A DNA stretch of 40,737 nt from a virus, in IMG/VR virus record IMGVR_UViG_3300009527_000010, positions 1-40,737 of that record. One strand, written 5' to 3'. This document shows, piece by piece, positions 23,522-31,809 of this stretch. Position numbers and translations under genes: made by a program. Position 1 is the stretch's first letter. Every line of letters starts with the position of its first letter. The notes beneath the pieces were generated by a model, which had not been told where the DNA came from, searched no databases, and saw nothing but the letters and a program-made list of their open reading frames with translations.

Positions 23522-23654
23522 CCCTAACGTCCGCCCAGCTTTGCGAAGGCAGGGATTAGGATTACAAATGCTGAATATTCGCACAATGCCAAATAGTAGT
23601 ACTGGTGTTGAATTTATTACTACTGCCCTGCTTTTGCAAAACTGGCTGTTATGC
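23522..23654 (+). repeat. Integron attC-like element
   Basis: A 133-bp imperfect inverted repeat with boxes CCTAAC at 23523-23528 and GTTATGC at 23648-23654. The arm CGCCCAGCTTTGCGAAGG then CAGGG (23532-23554) pairs with CCCTGCTTTTGCAAAACTGG then CTG (23626-23648), apart from a few mismatches. About 70 nt of loop separates the arms. Length, end boxes and arm pairing resemble long attC/VCR-type sites. It lies upstream of the plus-strand 108-aa gene, and a 9-bp inverted copy of its end box (ACGCATAAC, 24028-24036) lies right after that gene. Confidence 0.5.
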
Positions 23655-23701
23655 GTTCGGGCTAATTGATAAACTATTTTAAAACTTTAAATATATAAAA
23701 A

Positions 23702-24028
23702 ATGGACTTAACAAAATTTAAATTTCCAAAAGTGTCAGGATTAGATATGGCATTCTCAACTTTCAAAACTGATAAAACTCTTTTAGAAGAAGCAAGAGAG
23801 AGAGGTTTTTATGGCGGTCATACACCATACAATAGATTATTTTCAAAACTTTTTTTTGGTGGCGGTCAAGTAAAATTCAAAGAGAATATTGACGAAGAAT
23901 TTAAGAAAAATGCGTGGGCATATTGTCGTTCTTTTATGTCAAGTTTTGAGCCAAAACACGAAGAAAAAGAAGCTATTTGTGCTTTATTAATGTCAGAACT
24001 TTTAGAGCCGAACGCAGTCGAAGCCTGA
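23702..24028 (+). CDS. Cassette-like hypothetical protein, 108 aa
   Basis: The only plus-strand gene within the late region. ATG follows an A-rich leader (TTTAAATATATAAAAA), typical of Bacteroidetes. The protein begins MDLTKFKFPKVSGLDMAFST, is positively charged and aromatic (NRLFSKLFFGGGQVKFKENI), and ends LLMSELLEPNAVEA. It is not recognised. GTTATGCGT (23648-23656) and ACGCATAAC (24028-24036) flank it as perfect inverted repeats, the layout of an integron gene cassette. Its coding strand is antisense to the last 55 codons of the gene at 24552. Confidence 0.65.
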   Translation: MDLTKFKFPKVSGLDMAFSTFKTDKTLLEEARERGFYGGHTPYNRLFSKLFFGGGQVKFKENIDEEFKKNAWAYCRSFMSSFEPKHEEKEAICALLMSELLEPNAVEA

Positions 24029-24552
24029 CGCATAACATCCAAATTTAATTTGTTTTCAATTTCCATCAACTTGTTCAGATACAAAGAGCAAATTTGAATG
24101 TGAACTCTATTTGTGATACACAATTGACACTGCTGTGCTATATTATGCAGTTGTTCTTTTATTTTGTGTAAGTATAATTGCTTTACAACTTGAAGATTGG
24201 ATTGTAGTAATGAAGCATTAGACATACCGATCGACTTATCCAGTCTTACCAATATTCCAATATACTTCAAAATAATTCGATCAATCACTTCTGGTCTTCC
24301 TGCTCCTATTATAACTGAACGTATTTGTCCAGTAAGCTCATAACAATCACCTTTATCCGCTTTAAAATCAAACCAATATTCAAGCTCAGAGTTTAAATCT
24401 ACTCTCAATTGATGATTAAAAGAATTCACTTGAGCATCCATTGAAACCCTTTGTTTATTAAATAGAATGGCAGCAACAATAGTTGTTGTAAAACCCAAAT
24501 AAACCTGCCACCAATCAGAAGTGAACCAACTTGTAATTTCAAGAATAAACAT
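23866..24552 (-). CDS. Membrane-anchored protein, probably truncated by the cassette
   Basis: The frame encodes 228 residues: an N-terminal TM helix (WWQVYLGFTTTIVAAILF, about 14-31), then a helical cytoplasmic part (ELTGQIRSVIIGAGRPEVID, NLQVVKQLYLHKIKEQLHNI). About the last 57 residues, after NKLNLDV, are antisense to the cassette gene, and the junction falls in the GTTATGCGT box. The native C-terminus has therefore probably been replaced. Function is unknown. It lies outside the usual siphovirus gene order and is likely an accessory (moron) gene. Confidence 0.5.
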   Translation of the reverse strand: MFILEITSWFTSDWWQVYLGFTTTIVAAILFNKQRVSMDAQVNSFNHQLRVDLNSELEYWFDFKADKGDCYELTGQIRSVIIGAGRPEVIDRIILKYIGILVRLDKSIGMSNASLLQSNLQVVKQLYLHKIKEQLHNIAQQCQLCITNRVHIQICSLYLNKLMEIENKLNLDVMRQASTAFGSKSSDINKAQIASFSSCFGSKLDIKERQYAHAFFLNSSSIFSLNFT

Positions 24553-24578
24553 GATAAAAATAGATTACACTAAACTCA

Positions 24579-25112
24579 TCAAAACTTCACATTCATTCTC
24601 AGGCCTAGGTTCTGATACTTGAATTCTGAATCATCTGAGCCACTTGCGTTATTGATAGACTTTTGAAGATCTGCTCCCACTTCGAAGTGTTTCCATGCGC
24701 AAAGGAATTGCAAATTTGCGCTAAAATGCAATGGATTTCCTTTGTGAAAATCGTATGATGGACCAATAAGTATTAATGGATGGCATTTCTCTGAAGTAGG
24801 AATATCCCATCCTTTGAGTACCACAACATTCGCATGTCGATCTGTTTCTCTAATCGACACTTCCTGATTGGTATAACTAAATCCGCGATCTATAAAACCA
24901 CCCATGAAGCGGATCAATCCTACTTCGCTAGTATATAAATCCATAAATAAATGGCAAGCATACCCATCAGTGCTTTTGTACTCATCAATAGTTACTGAAG
25001 CGTCCATCACACCACCACCAATACCATAAACAACACGCTTCTGAGCAACCAAAGAAGTCGCTAATAAAACCAATCCAATCAAAAAAAGTGCTTTCATATA
25101 GCTAAAGTACAT
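24579..25112 (-). CDS. Outer-membrane β-barrel-like protein (lysogenic conversion candidate)
   Basis: 177 residues from ATG 25110-25112, which overlaps the tape measure stop. ATG 25097 (MKALFLIGLVLLATSLVAQ) gives a tight signal peptide. The mature part alternates polar and hydrophobic residues (VGLIRFMGGFIDRGFSYTNQ, LHFSANLQFLCAWKHFEVG) and ends NLGLRMNVKF, a terminal Phe β-signal typical of outer membrane proteins. It probably alters the host surface, for example superinfection exclusion; this is inferred. Confidence 0.6.
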   Translation of the reverse strand: MYFSYMKALFLIGLVLLATSLVAQKRVVYGIGGGVMDASVTIDEYKSTDGYACHLFMDLYTSEVGLIRFMGGFIDRGFSYTNQEVSIRETDRHANVVVLKGWDIPTSEKCHPLILIGPSYDFHKGNPLHFSANLQFLCAWKHFEVGADLQKSINNASGSDDSEFKYQNLGLRMNVKF

Positions 25113-28100
25113 CAAAATGAGTTTGTTCTGGTCTTTACAACCTTCATACCTTTTTTTACAACGGTGGTATCACCTTCATTCCATGATGTTGGTTTGGCCT
25201 CTATTTCTGACAATTTAGCGTGCATTTTATCTAGCTTTAGATTTGTTTTCTCAAGCTCCAAACGCAAACGATCAGAATCCTGAGCAGCCCTTCCATACCT
25301 CATACCCTCGAAATCAGCATCTCGCACGAATGCTACAGCCGGTACCATTGGGGCTTTGACTATTGAAGGATTAAAATTGCCGTTGTTCATGGCCTCTACC
25401 ATCTTGTGAAAGGCGTTTCCATACTTTCTTGATGCTGACCTGCTCAATACTCCCCATGCCTCATCGCTTTCGACTTCTACATGGTCCAAGAATTTTTCAC
25501 CACCTTGCTCGTGTGAACGCCCAGTGAACATGCCCGTCTTATCACCGGATCCACCATGTCGAAGTTGAGTTGATGCCGCTTTTATCTTTGATTTTGTGGC
25601 TGCGAATATCGCGAACAGAGACGCAATGGCGCCAACTGCTACCAATACCCCTGCTAAACCCTTGGTTGACTCCGCTGCAAATATTTGTGCTGTGGCCGTG
25701 ATCAGACTACTTGCCTGCACTGCCGCATCAATTAATGCTTGTCGCTTTTGCAGTTTTTGCTTTTCCTTTAGTGCTGCCTCTCTGCGCTTTTTCTCTTCCG
25801 CTATTTCCTTCTCAACAGCTGTGACATTGTTTGCGAGACCTTCCGCTTTCAATCCTTTTTCCTCATCCAATTGGGCATTTAGTTGAGTTAGGATGTCATC
25901 ACTTGCTTTGATTTGATTCTCTGCATCTTGGATTCGGGCTGCATTAGCCGTTGCGTATAATCCCAATAGTGCATCAGCAGCACTGGCCGCTGCTTCTTTG
26001 AATGAAGCCAATCCTTCATCATCTAGCCCAAGTAGGCCTTGTAAAAAAGATCCCTCTTTCTCAGCAGCCGCTTCTGGTGTAACCGTTTCAATCTGTGATT
26101 TCAGTTCAGAAATGGTTCGCTCAAGTTGTGATTTTTGCACCTCTGATTCAGCATCGGTACTTCCCTGAAGCAACTCCAATCGCTTTTGAGCATAAGCTAA
26201 ATTGATTTTGAGCAACTCCTGGTTCTTGAAGTCCTCGAACGCCTGTTCGTTTTCAAAGGATGCCCTTTGTGATTCTAATCTGACAGCAGCGCGATTTATC
26301 TCAATTTCCTCTTGCTGCTGCAATGATTCATTGGACGCATCAATTTGATTAGCTGCTTGATCAGCTCGAAATTGAATGAGATCATCGGTTGCCTTACGCT
26401 CCGCATCTAACCGAAGTTGTCCAATATATTTTTCAATTTCAACGTACTTCGCTGCCAATTCATCACCTTGGAACCCTGCTTGTTGTGCCAATAACTTTGT
26501 TGACTCTTCAATCACGGATATCTTCTCATCCTCAACAGCAGCAAGTGCAGCCAATTTGGCTTCACCAATCAAGGATTCAATTTCAGCATCGTTGGCATCA
26601 TCGAATAGCTTTGACATTTCATCATAGAAGGATTCACGGGCTCGTAATTGCTCTGCTTGTGCCCTTTCCTGTTCCTTCAATATGTCATTGTTGGCCTTTC
26701 GATTATTATTGAGAACCTTTGTTCCATTGCTCTTTACTTGTTCCGGATCGCCTCCAATTGCCTCCAATTGCGCTGCACCTTCAGTGATAACTTTGTTCAA
26801 AGCATCAATTTCAGATGTTATCTTAGCGTTCTCTTCGCTTCGGTTTTCCAAGGCATCACCATAAGCACCTCTTCCAGCCGCACCAGCATCAAAAACAGAC
26901 TGTGCACCTCGCAAGAATTTCTCAGTCAGCGTCAGGGATTCTTTTACCGCTTGGTTTTCGAGTTGCAAGGATTTCTTGTTTGCCTCAACCAACAATTCTT
27001 CAGCAGCGCGAATTTTAGCTTTTAGAACATAGGCATCCTTCAGTTTAATCACGCTTTTCGTAAGATCATCAGTGGTGACTGATTCCGCGTCAATATTTCC
27101 CAAATAATTAGGGTACTCTGCCTGTAGTTCTTGAATCAGTCTTGTCCGTTCCTTTTCACCAACAGCAAGTTCATTTATCTTCAAGAGTTTTACATCGAGA
27201 GCTGTTACCTCTTCAGCTACTGAGTCAATTGCCTTTTCTGAAATCTGCGCATTGATTTTCTGTTCAACTGAAGTTCCTGAAATAGCCTCTGACAGCTTAT
27301 CCCAATTAGCTACAAGCGCACCTATTGCAATAACAGCCGCACCTATACCGGTGGCAAGAAGAGCTGTGCGAAATCCTTTCATGGCTCCTGTGCTTGTTCC
27401 TACGGCAGCAGCATACACGGATTGGGCTGATGAAATCAATTTGGTTTTGAACGCACCATCTCCAAGTAATTGATTGCTCACTGATTGTAGTCCTTGAGAA
27501 ATCGCCATTAGAGCATTCAGTTTGATCATGGTTTCTTGAAAGTCCTCATTCTCAACACCCATCAGCGCGATAGCGCCTTCGGCCACAGCCGCCCCACCTG
27601 CAAGCGCCTCGAATCCTCCCACAACAGCATCAAGGGTGAAGGTGTCAGATGAAAGGGCTTTGATTCGCTGCTGAACATCACCAATTTCGTCTTCAAGTTC
27701 TGCAGCTCTTCTTATAGCAACCTCCAACTCATCCCCTTCGAGTTCGCCAGCTTGCATTTGCCGTTTAAGTTCACGAAGTTCCTTTGTTGGTCGATTAATT
27801 GCTACCTCTACCTTTTCAAAACCTTCCTCCATTCCTTGAGCAAACGCTTTCGCTTGCTCTGGGTCAAGTCCTTTTTGAAACTCATCCATCAAACGCCCTA
27901 CCTCTTCAACATTACCTGAATCGGCAGCGCGAGCAACATTCTTAATGAGATCCTGACCTTTAGCGTCAAGTTTTGTTAATTCATCGTAAATGCCTTTTAT
28001 TTCAGCCTCATTGCTCTTCAAAGAACTCAATGCTTTAGACGCATCCCCGGCAACACTGCTGTTAGCCTTTCGCACTTTCTCAATAACACCCGCCATTTGA

Positions 28101-28318
28101 TCAAGGGCTTGTGACTGCTTCAATGTGCTCTGAGCCTGTCGTGCGCTAGCTTTTTCGCGCTCAGAAAAAGACGCAAGTAAATCCTTTCCGATTTGGCGTT
28201 CAGAATTATTGACCTCTTCCTCCACCTTCGCGAATTTTCGAAGAGCCTCTATATTGTCATTTACGCTGTTGAGAAGATCGTTTTGAACCTTCATTCTGAA
28301 CTCCAATTCTGTACTCAT
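25112..28318 (-). CDS. Tail tape measure protein
   Basis: 1068 residues, the longest gene, placed after the frameshifted chaperone pair as expected. The N-terminal 230 residues are coiled coil (KEKASARQAQSTLKQSQALD). A hydrophobic segment follows around 240-345 (GGAAVAEGAIALMG, ALLATGIGAAVIAIGALVAN), then long charged coiled coils, a second hydrophobic stretch (IFAAESTKGLAGVLVAVGAI, about 915-940) and a C-terminal tail. At the usual ~1.5 Å per residue the tail would be about 160 nm. Confidence 0.9.
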   Translation of the reverse strand: MSTELEFRMKVQNDLLNSVNDNIEALRKFAKVEEEVNNSERQIGKDLLASFSEREKASARQAQSTLKQSQALDQMAGVIEKVRKANSSVAGDASKALSSLKSNEAEIKGIYDELTKLDAKGQDLIKNVARAADSGNVEEVGRLMDEFQKGLDPEQAKAFAQGMEEGFEKVEVAINRPTKELRELKRQMQAGELEGDELEVAIRRAAELEDEIGDVQQRIKALSSDTFTLDAVVGGFEALAGGAAVAEGAIALMGVENEDFQETMIKLNALMAISQGLQSVSNQLLGDGAFKTKLISSAQSVYAAAVGTSTGAMKGFRTALLATGIGAAVIAIGALVANWDKLSEAISGTSVEQKINAQISEKAIDSVAEEVTALDVKLLKINELAVGEKERTRLIQELQAEYPNYLGNIDAESVTTDDLTKSVIKLKDAYVLKAKIRAAEELLVEANKKSLQLENQAVKESLTLTEKFLRGAQSVFDAGAAGRGAYGDALENRSEENAKITSEIDALNKVITEGAAQLEAIGGDPEQVKSNGTKVLNNNRKANNDILKEQERAQAEQLRARESFYDEMSKLFDDANDAEIESLIGEAKLAALAAVEDEKISVIEESTKLLAQQAGFQGDELAAKYVEIEKYIGQLRLDAERKATDDLIQFRADQAANQIDASNESLQQQEEIEINRAAVRLESQRASFENEQAFEDFKNQELLKINLAYAQKRLELLQGSTDAESEVQKSQLERTISELKSQIETVTPEAAAEKEGSFLQGLLGLDDEGLASFKEAAASAADALLGLYATANAARIQDAENQIKASDDILTQLNAQLDEEKGLKAEGLANNVTAVEKEIAEEKKRREAALKEKQKLQKRQALIDAAVQASSLITATAQIFAAESTKGLAGVLVAVGAIASLFAIFAATKSKIKAASTQLRHGGSGDKTGMFTGRSHEQGGEKFLDHVEVESDEAWGVLSRSASRKYGNAFHKMVEAMNNGNFNPSIVKAPMVPAVAFVRDADFEGMRYGRAAQDSDRLRLELEKTNLKLDKMHAKLSEIEAKPTSWNEGDTTVVKKGMKVVKTRTNSF

Positions 28319-28988
28319 TTGCCTACGTGCTTTTTATATTGGTTTTTTCTGCTTGTTGCGAATCGGTAAAACTCAAATATCTCCATTCTCCCAAGCTCAC
28401 GAATTTCACTTGCCGCTCCATCTCCTAAACTGAATTTCAACGAATGGAAAGATGCCTTTATCTCCTTTATTTGCTCTGTTGCAGATGGAGTTACTCCTGT
28501 CCTTGCATCTCCTTTCTTTGCGAGCCAATCAAATTCGCTGAGTAGTTCTTGCTCGATAAACCCTTGAAACTCCCCAGCAACTCGAAAAAACAGCCGATAC
28601 CTATATCCCTCCAATCAGCGCATTTATCCATCATTTCTACTTCGTTAAAAGACATCTTTGTTTCTGTGGTATCAGTGTCTTTGTTGATGAACATTGCGCA
28701 TGCCTTCATAGCTGGATGAGGATAGGTGTCAACACGCTTTCCAAATTCTATTATCTTCCTCAATTTCTCCCCGGCATCCATTAGTTTAGGGCTTTGTAAA
28801 TCATTGTAAGCACCTGCAATGAGCCTCATCAAATCTGATGCACTCATATTGGTAGCTACCTCAACAAGATATTCTTGCAGCTTAGCGTACCGATCTACTG
28901 AAATTTCACTCTCCAACTTGTAGTGTGTGCCTGAAATCCCTTTGAATCCATGTTGGACTACCTCTTCCCAAGTAATTGTTCTAATCAT
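28315..28988 (-). CDS. Tail assembly chaperone fusion (gpGT-like, -1 frameshift product)
   Basis: Ribosomes slipping -1 at the heptamer T TTT TTC (28584-28590) would join the first 134 codons of the 165-aa gene to a second frame that continues RVAGEFQGFIEQELLSEFDW and ends RKNQYKKHVGK at 28315, giving about 224 residues. The second frame overlaps the first by about 124 nt and has no good ATG of its own. This is the layout of lambda G/GT: the long form recruits the tape measure, whose gene follows with a 4-nt overlap. Confidence 0.75.
28491..28988 (-). CDS. Tail assembly chaperone (gpG-like, unshifted)
   Basis: 165 residues, beginning MIRTITWEEVVQHGFKGISG. The helical body (VDRYAKLQEYLVEVATNMSA, LRKIIEFGKRVDT) is consistent with siphovirus chaperones; the position directly before the tape measure is decisive. 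The zero frame ends GSQRKEMQGQE. It starts at an ATG with the leader GATTTATGTG at 28989-28998, so a new translation unit begins here. Confidence 0.75.
   Translation of the reverse strand: MIRTITWEEVVQHGFKGISGTHYKLESEISVDRYAKLQEYLVEVATNMSASDLMRLIAGAYNDLQSPKLMDAGEKLRKIIEFGKRVDTYPHPAMKACAMFINKDTDTTETKMSFNEVEMMDKCADWRDIGIGCFFELLGSFKGLSSKNYSANLIGSQRKEMQGQE
28584..28590 (-). other. Programmed -1 frameshift heptamer
   Basis: On the minus strand GGC TGT TTT TTC GAG in the zero frame contains T TTT TTC, a perfect X XXY YYZ slippery site. After a -1 slip the next codons are CGA GTT GCT GGG, the frame that runs to 28315. Confidence 0.75.
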
Positions 28989-28999
28989 GATTTATGTGT

Positions 29000-29317
29000 T
29001 TAAAAATGTGTCTGAATTTTGGAAATCTGCCATGCAAAGAACATGGCCATAAAAGGCATTGTAGCAATTGAGCATGCCTGTATAATTGTGAAATGGCTAG
29101 AGCTTGTCAGCGCGAATACCACACCCCAAAATGACCATTGGCCAGCAACGCACACCTCGCACTTGTATAAAGGTTTGGCCAACCATTCTGGTATTCGCAC
29201 TTGTCGCACAAAGCCAAACAAATGACCTTCGTTGGTCAATACGTTTGACCATACCGATGCGCAACACGATATTATCAAAGGAAGCACTAGGTAATATGCA
29301 ATAATCGATTCTAGCAT
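29000..29317 (-). CDS. Membrane protein with CxxC motif
   Basis: 105 residues from ATG 29315-29317 (MLESIIAYYLVLPLIISCC), which overlaps the stop of the gene before. Hydrophobic segments lie at about 4-22, 63-80 and 84-98, with LYKCEVCVAGQW between them, a CxxC that recalls small membrane proteins in Bacteroidetes phage tail operons. Function is unknown. A membrane protein between connector and chaperone genes is unusual for a siphovirus. Confidence 0.6.
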   Translation of the reverse strand: MLESIIAYYLVLPLIISCCASVWSNVLTNEGHLFGFVRQVRIPEWLAKPLYKCEVCVAGQWSFWGVVFALTSSSHFTIIQACSIATMPFMAMFFAWQISKIQTHF

Positions 29318-29874
29318 GGATTGAGTGTTATTGGCTCGCACACGTGCGAAGTGAATTCCAAATTGAAGACTATGTTGTACCCAAAATAAGGATGAATAGA
29401 CATCATCGCCTTATCGGTAAACCCATACTTTCCAAGGATCTTATCGGCACCAACGTTGATTTTCACAACCTGAACTCGAATAATCCTTATTGGCCCCAGA
29501 GTGGTGTTTTTTAGATTTGCAATGGCTGATTCAGCCAGCGACATTACCTTGTCTTGGATGAAAGGATCGTCCTTGTCAATCAGTTTACAATTTATCCAAT
29601 TGCAAAAACTTAATTGAGTGGCTGTAGTTAGCCCATGCTCAACCTTGTTTTTCATATTCAAACCATCAGATTCGAACCAAGAAACTGACCTTTTCTTTGC
29701 ATCAGGCGAAATGAAATTTCCATTCTTGCACTCTTCAATACCCCACTCAAACGGCACTGACACCTTTCCTGCGCCCGGCAAATCAACTTTATTGGTAAAA
29801 GCAAGACCATGCTTGACATCAAGCCAATTCAGGTCTAATTGCTCCTTTAACTCATTGCACAATGTTGCTATCAT
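29311..29874 (-). CDS. Tail-connector region protein, 187 aa
   Basis: It begins MIATLCNELKEQLDLNWLDV and has DLPGAGKVSVPFEWGIEECK, GPIRIIRVQVVKINVGADKI and an end NIVFNLEFTSHVCEPITLNP. It is β-rich and without TM helices. By position it could be a tail terminator or tail tube protein, but no family is recognised. It overlaps the next gene (ATGC..TAG) and the previous one (ATGA). Confidence 0.5.
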   Translation of the reverse strand: MIATLCNELKEQLDLNWLDVKHGLAFTNKVDLPGAGKVSVPFEWGIEECKNGNFISPDAKKRSVSWFESDGLNMKNKVEHGLTTATQLSFCNWINCKLIDKDDPFIQDKVMSLAESAIANLKNTTLGPIRIIRVQVVKINVGADKILGKYGFTDKAMMSIHPYFGYNIVFNLEFTSHVCEPITLNPC

Positions 29875-30164
29875 TCTGGTATAATGTGAATTTGAATTGG
29901 ACTTGAAACAGATCCGTCTGGCCCTAATTCTTGAACGAAACGAAACGCATCTGCCATATCATTCAAGACAGGCTCATAGCCTAGCAATTTGATAGAGAAC
30001 AATTGCTTGTAAGCTAGAGCCTCTATCGAACTTGTTCCATTGTAAAAATGAAGAGTTTGAGTGGCCGGGTTGATCATGAAGTAGCCAGTAAGCCAATCTG
30101 GAATATTGTCTAAGGTGATTAGATCATGTTCCTCAAATATGAGGGTATTTGCTTCGTTAATCAT
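29871..30164 (-). CDS. Small connector-region protein, 97 aa
   Basis: Not recognised. It begins MINEANTLIFEEHDLITLDN, with DWLTGYFMINPATQTLHFYN, and ends PIQIHIIPE. It overlaps the gp10-like gene by 8 nt and the 187-aa gene by ATGA. Probably part of head-tail joining, from position only. Confidence 0.5.
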   Translation of the reverse strand: MINEANTLIFEEHDLITLDNIPDWLTGYFMINPATQTLHFYNGTSSIEALAYKQLFSIKLLGYEPVLNDMADAFRFVQELGPDGSVSSPIQIHIIPE

Positions 30165-30642
30165 TGATGGGAAAGTATTTATCGACTAGCTGAATAAGGT
30201 TGGCTTCCATTTGGTCTGCAATATGTTTTTCCTCTTCCTCTGACAAGCGCAACGGAAATCCATCACGTTTTGTCAATGACTCCATGATTGCAATATTCAC
30301 AGGAGCCTTTGGGCCAATAGTAACTAAAGTATCAGCACTTTGAACCACGAGGCTTCTTACTTGGATGTCACGCCAAAAAGCTCCGGTTAACATGTAATCC
30401 GTCTTGCCCGAGAATCTACTTGAGCCTAAACCAAGTTCACGCCCTCGCTTAGTATTTTGAGGTGCTTCCTTAAATTTTTGATATGGTCTAGTGTAAGGTT
30501 TCAAAGCTCCACCACCAGGCCCCTTGCCCTCAGTAGTAATTCTATGTTCGATCATGGCAATAGCATTCATGCCAGCACCAGCAACCTCTTGTGGCCAAGT
30601 AGTTGTAAGTTCGAGCCTAAGTGATTCAAACCTTTCGATCAT
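30157..30642 (-). CDS. HK97 gp10 / virion morphogenesis-like protein
   Basis: 161 residues from ATG 30640-30642 (MIERFESLRLELTTTWPQEV); a GTG at 30663 overlapping the upstream stop is the alternative. It has the pattern of gp10/gpS-like tail completion proteins: an N-terminal amphipathic helix, ALKPYTRPYQKFKEAPQ, RFSGKTDYMLTGAFWRDI, then GPKAPVNIAIMESLTKRDGF. These proteins join head and tail. Family assignment is moderate. Confidence 0.6.
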   Translation of the reverse strand: MIERFESLRLELTTTWPQEVAGAGMNAIAMIEHRITTEGKGPGGGALKPYTRPYQKFKEAPQNTKRGRELGLGSSRFSGKTDYMLTGAFWRDIQVRSLVVQSADTLVTIGPKAPVNIAIMESLTKRDGFPLRLSEEEEKHIADQMEANLIQLVDKYFPIND

Positions 30643-30659
30643 ATTTAAGATAGTGATTG

Positions 30660-31688
30660 TCACAAACGAATAGATGTGCGTTTGATAGCCGGATTACACT
30701 GTACACAATCGGCAGTGTATAAGATTTGACTGAAGTAGGCAAGATTCTCATTGTATCGAGAAGTATGAAGGATAAGTAAATCCTCAAGATATTCTCCACC
30801 TAATGAGGTGTACTTATTGATTTCACCACTATTGATTATTTTTTCAAGCATGTTTATTGCCCATTTGAGATGCAGGCAAATTGCCGCTGATACTTTTACC
30901 TGACCATCGGCAGCACATACTAAATCCTCAAAAGCGCATTCGATAGTTAATTTTGGTCGAATACCGAAAAAGAATTCGCTCGCAGTGCTATTAGGTAGAT
31001 CGTTTAGGTCATCCATATTCACTCCCGTAACTTTGAAGTAGTTTTGGTACGGAGACGGGGTTGACATACACCCTGAACATTCAGATTCATTCTTGACAAC
31101 ATTAATCGCGTTCCAAAGGATGTAATATTGTGTTGCATCGGAATCATCAGACCAAAGCGGAAACTTAGCAGCGGTGGTAAATTGAATGAGTTTCCATTTA
31201 TTTTGATCAGCAACGTCAATTTGGATAACTTGATCGGCAGCCAATTCGGTGCCGTATCGATCAACAATTTTCAAAGTGTATGTGCCGGCAGTGGCAGTCT
31301 TTACCATAATCTCATTCATGGAAGCATTCATTCCACGGCTTTGCTTATGAAGCGTCATACGGATACCGCCCAATGCTTTAGTGTTCACTAAAGATGCGCC
31401 CTGATCTTTTCCTACGAATCCAGTCCATGGGTTACGGACTGTACCGGTCAATGTATAGTATTTGATCAGATCATTTATGAAATCGGTTTTTGCCGATTCA
31501 CGAGCTCTTTTAAGTGTGTGCCAAATGGAAGCGTCTCCACAATTCGCGGTGAAGTCTATTGGCATCAGGTCACTGAGATATTTACCTGTTTGTGATTCCG
31601 TGACTGCATCAAAACCATCTGGAACAGTCTCCAAACATTCGCATGTACCGGGTACATATCCGATCAATTTATTTAAGCAATCAAGCAT
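30660..31688 (-). CDS. Head-tail connector-region protein, 342 aa
   Basis: It begins MLDCLNKLIGYVPGTCECLE. The middle β-rich region includes GTYTLKIVDRYGTELAADQV and QNKWKLIQFTTAAK, a Cys-rich loop ECSGCMSTPSPYQNYFK follows, and the C-terminal helical part ends SQILYTADCVQCNPAIKRTS. It has paired cysteines (CEC, CSGC, CVQC) but no proven metal site. It is the first gene after the capsid terminator and an operator repeat, so it has its own transcript. Function unknown. Confidence 0.55.
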   Translation of the reverse strand: MLDCLNKLIGYVPGTCECLETVPDGFDAVTESQTGKYLSDLMPIDFTANCGDASIWHTLKRARESAKTDFINDLIKYYTLTGTVRNPWTGFVGKDQGASLVNTKALGGIRMTLHKQSRGMNASMNEIMVKTATAGTYTLKIVDRYGTELAADQVIQIDVADQNKWKLIQFTTAAKFPLWSDDSDATQYYILWNAINVVKNESECSGCMSTPSPYQNYFKVTGVNMDDLNDLPNSTASEFFFGIRPKLTIECAFEDLVCAADGQVKVSAAICLHLKWAINMLEKIINSGEINKYTSLGGEYLEDLLILHTSRYNENLAYFSQILYTADCVQCNPAIKRTSIRL

Positions 31689-31713
31689 TGATTTTATTTT
31701 AGATTGTAATTGT

Positions 31714-31746
31714 TATGCAAATAACAGCTAATTATAGCAAATTACA
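31714..31746 (-). promoter_or_regulatory. Triple operator-like repeat after the capsid terminator
   Basis: Three half-sites 10 bp or so apart in transcription direction: TAATTTGCTATAATTAGCTG and then TTATTTGCATA. The element is 25 nt upstream of ATG 31688 and directly follows the capsid terminator, so it probably restarts transcription of the tail genes. Confidence 0.55.
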
Positions 31747-31773
31747 TAAAAAAAACCCACCGTTTTCGATGGG
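31746..31773 (-). terminator. Intrinsic terminator after the major capsid gene
   Basis: On the minus strand CCCATCG-AAAA-CGGTGGG followed by eight T. It pairs fully with one G-U. It lies 37 nt after the capsid stop and would limit read-through, giving high capsid mRNA relative to tail genes. Confidence 0.75.
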
Positions 31774-31809
31774 CTTTTTAGATATTTTGAACACGTTTCG
31801 AGTATTCGA

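Noticed and set aside
23463-23669. Plus-strand frame of 68 codons
   Set aside because: It lies over the attC-like inverted repeat and has no leader; probably chance coding of a structured element.
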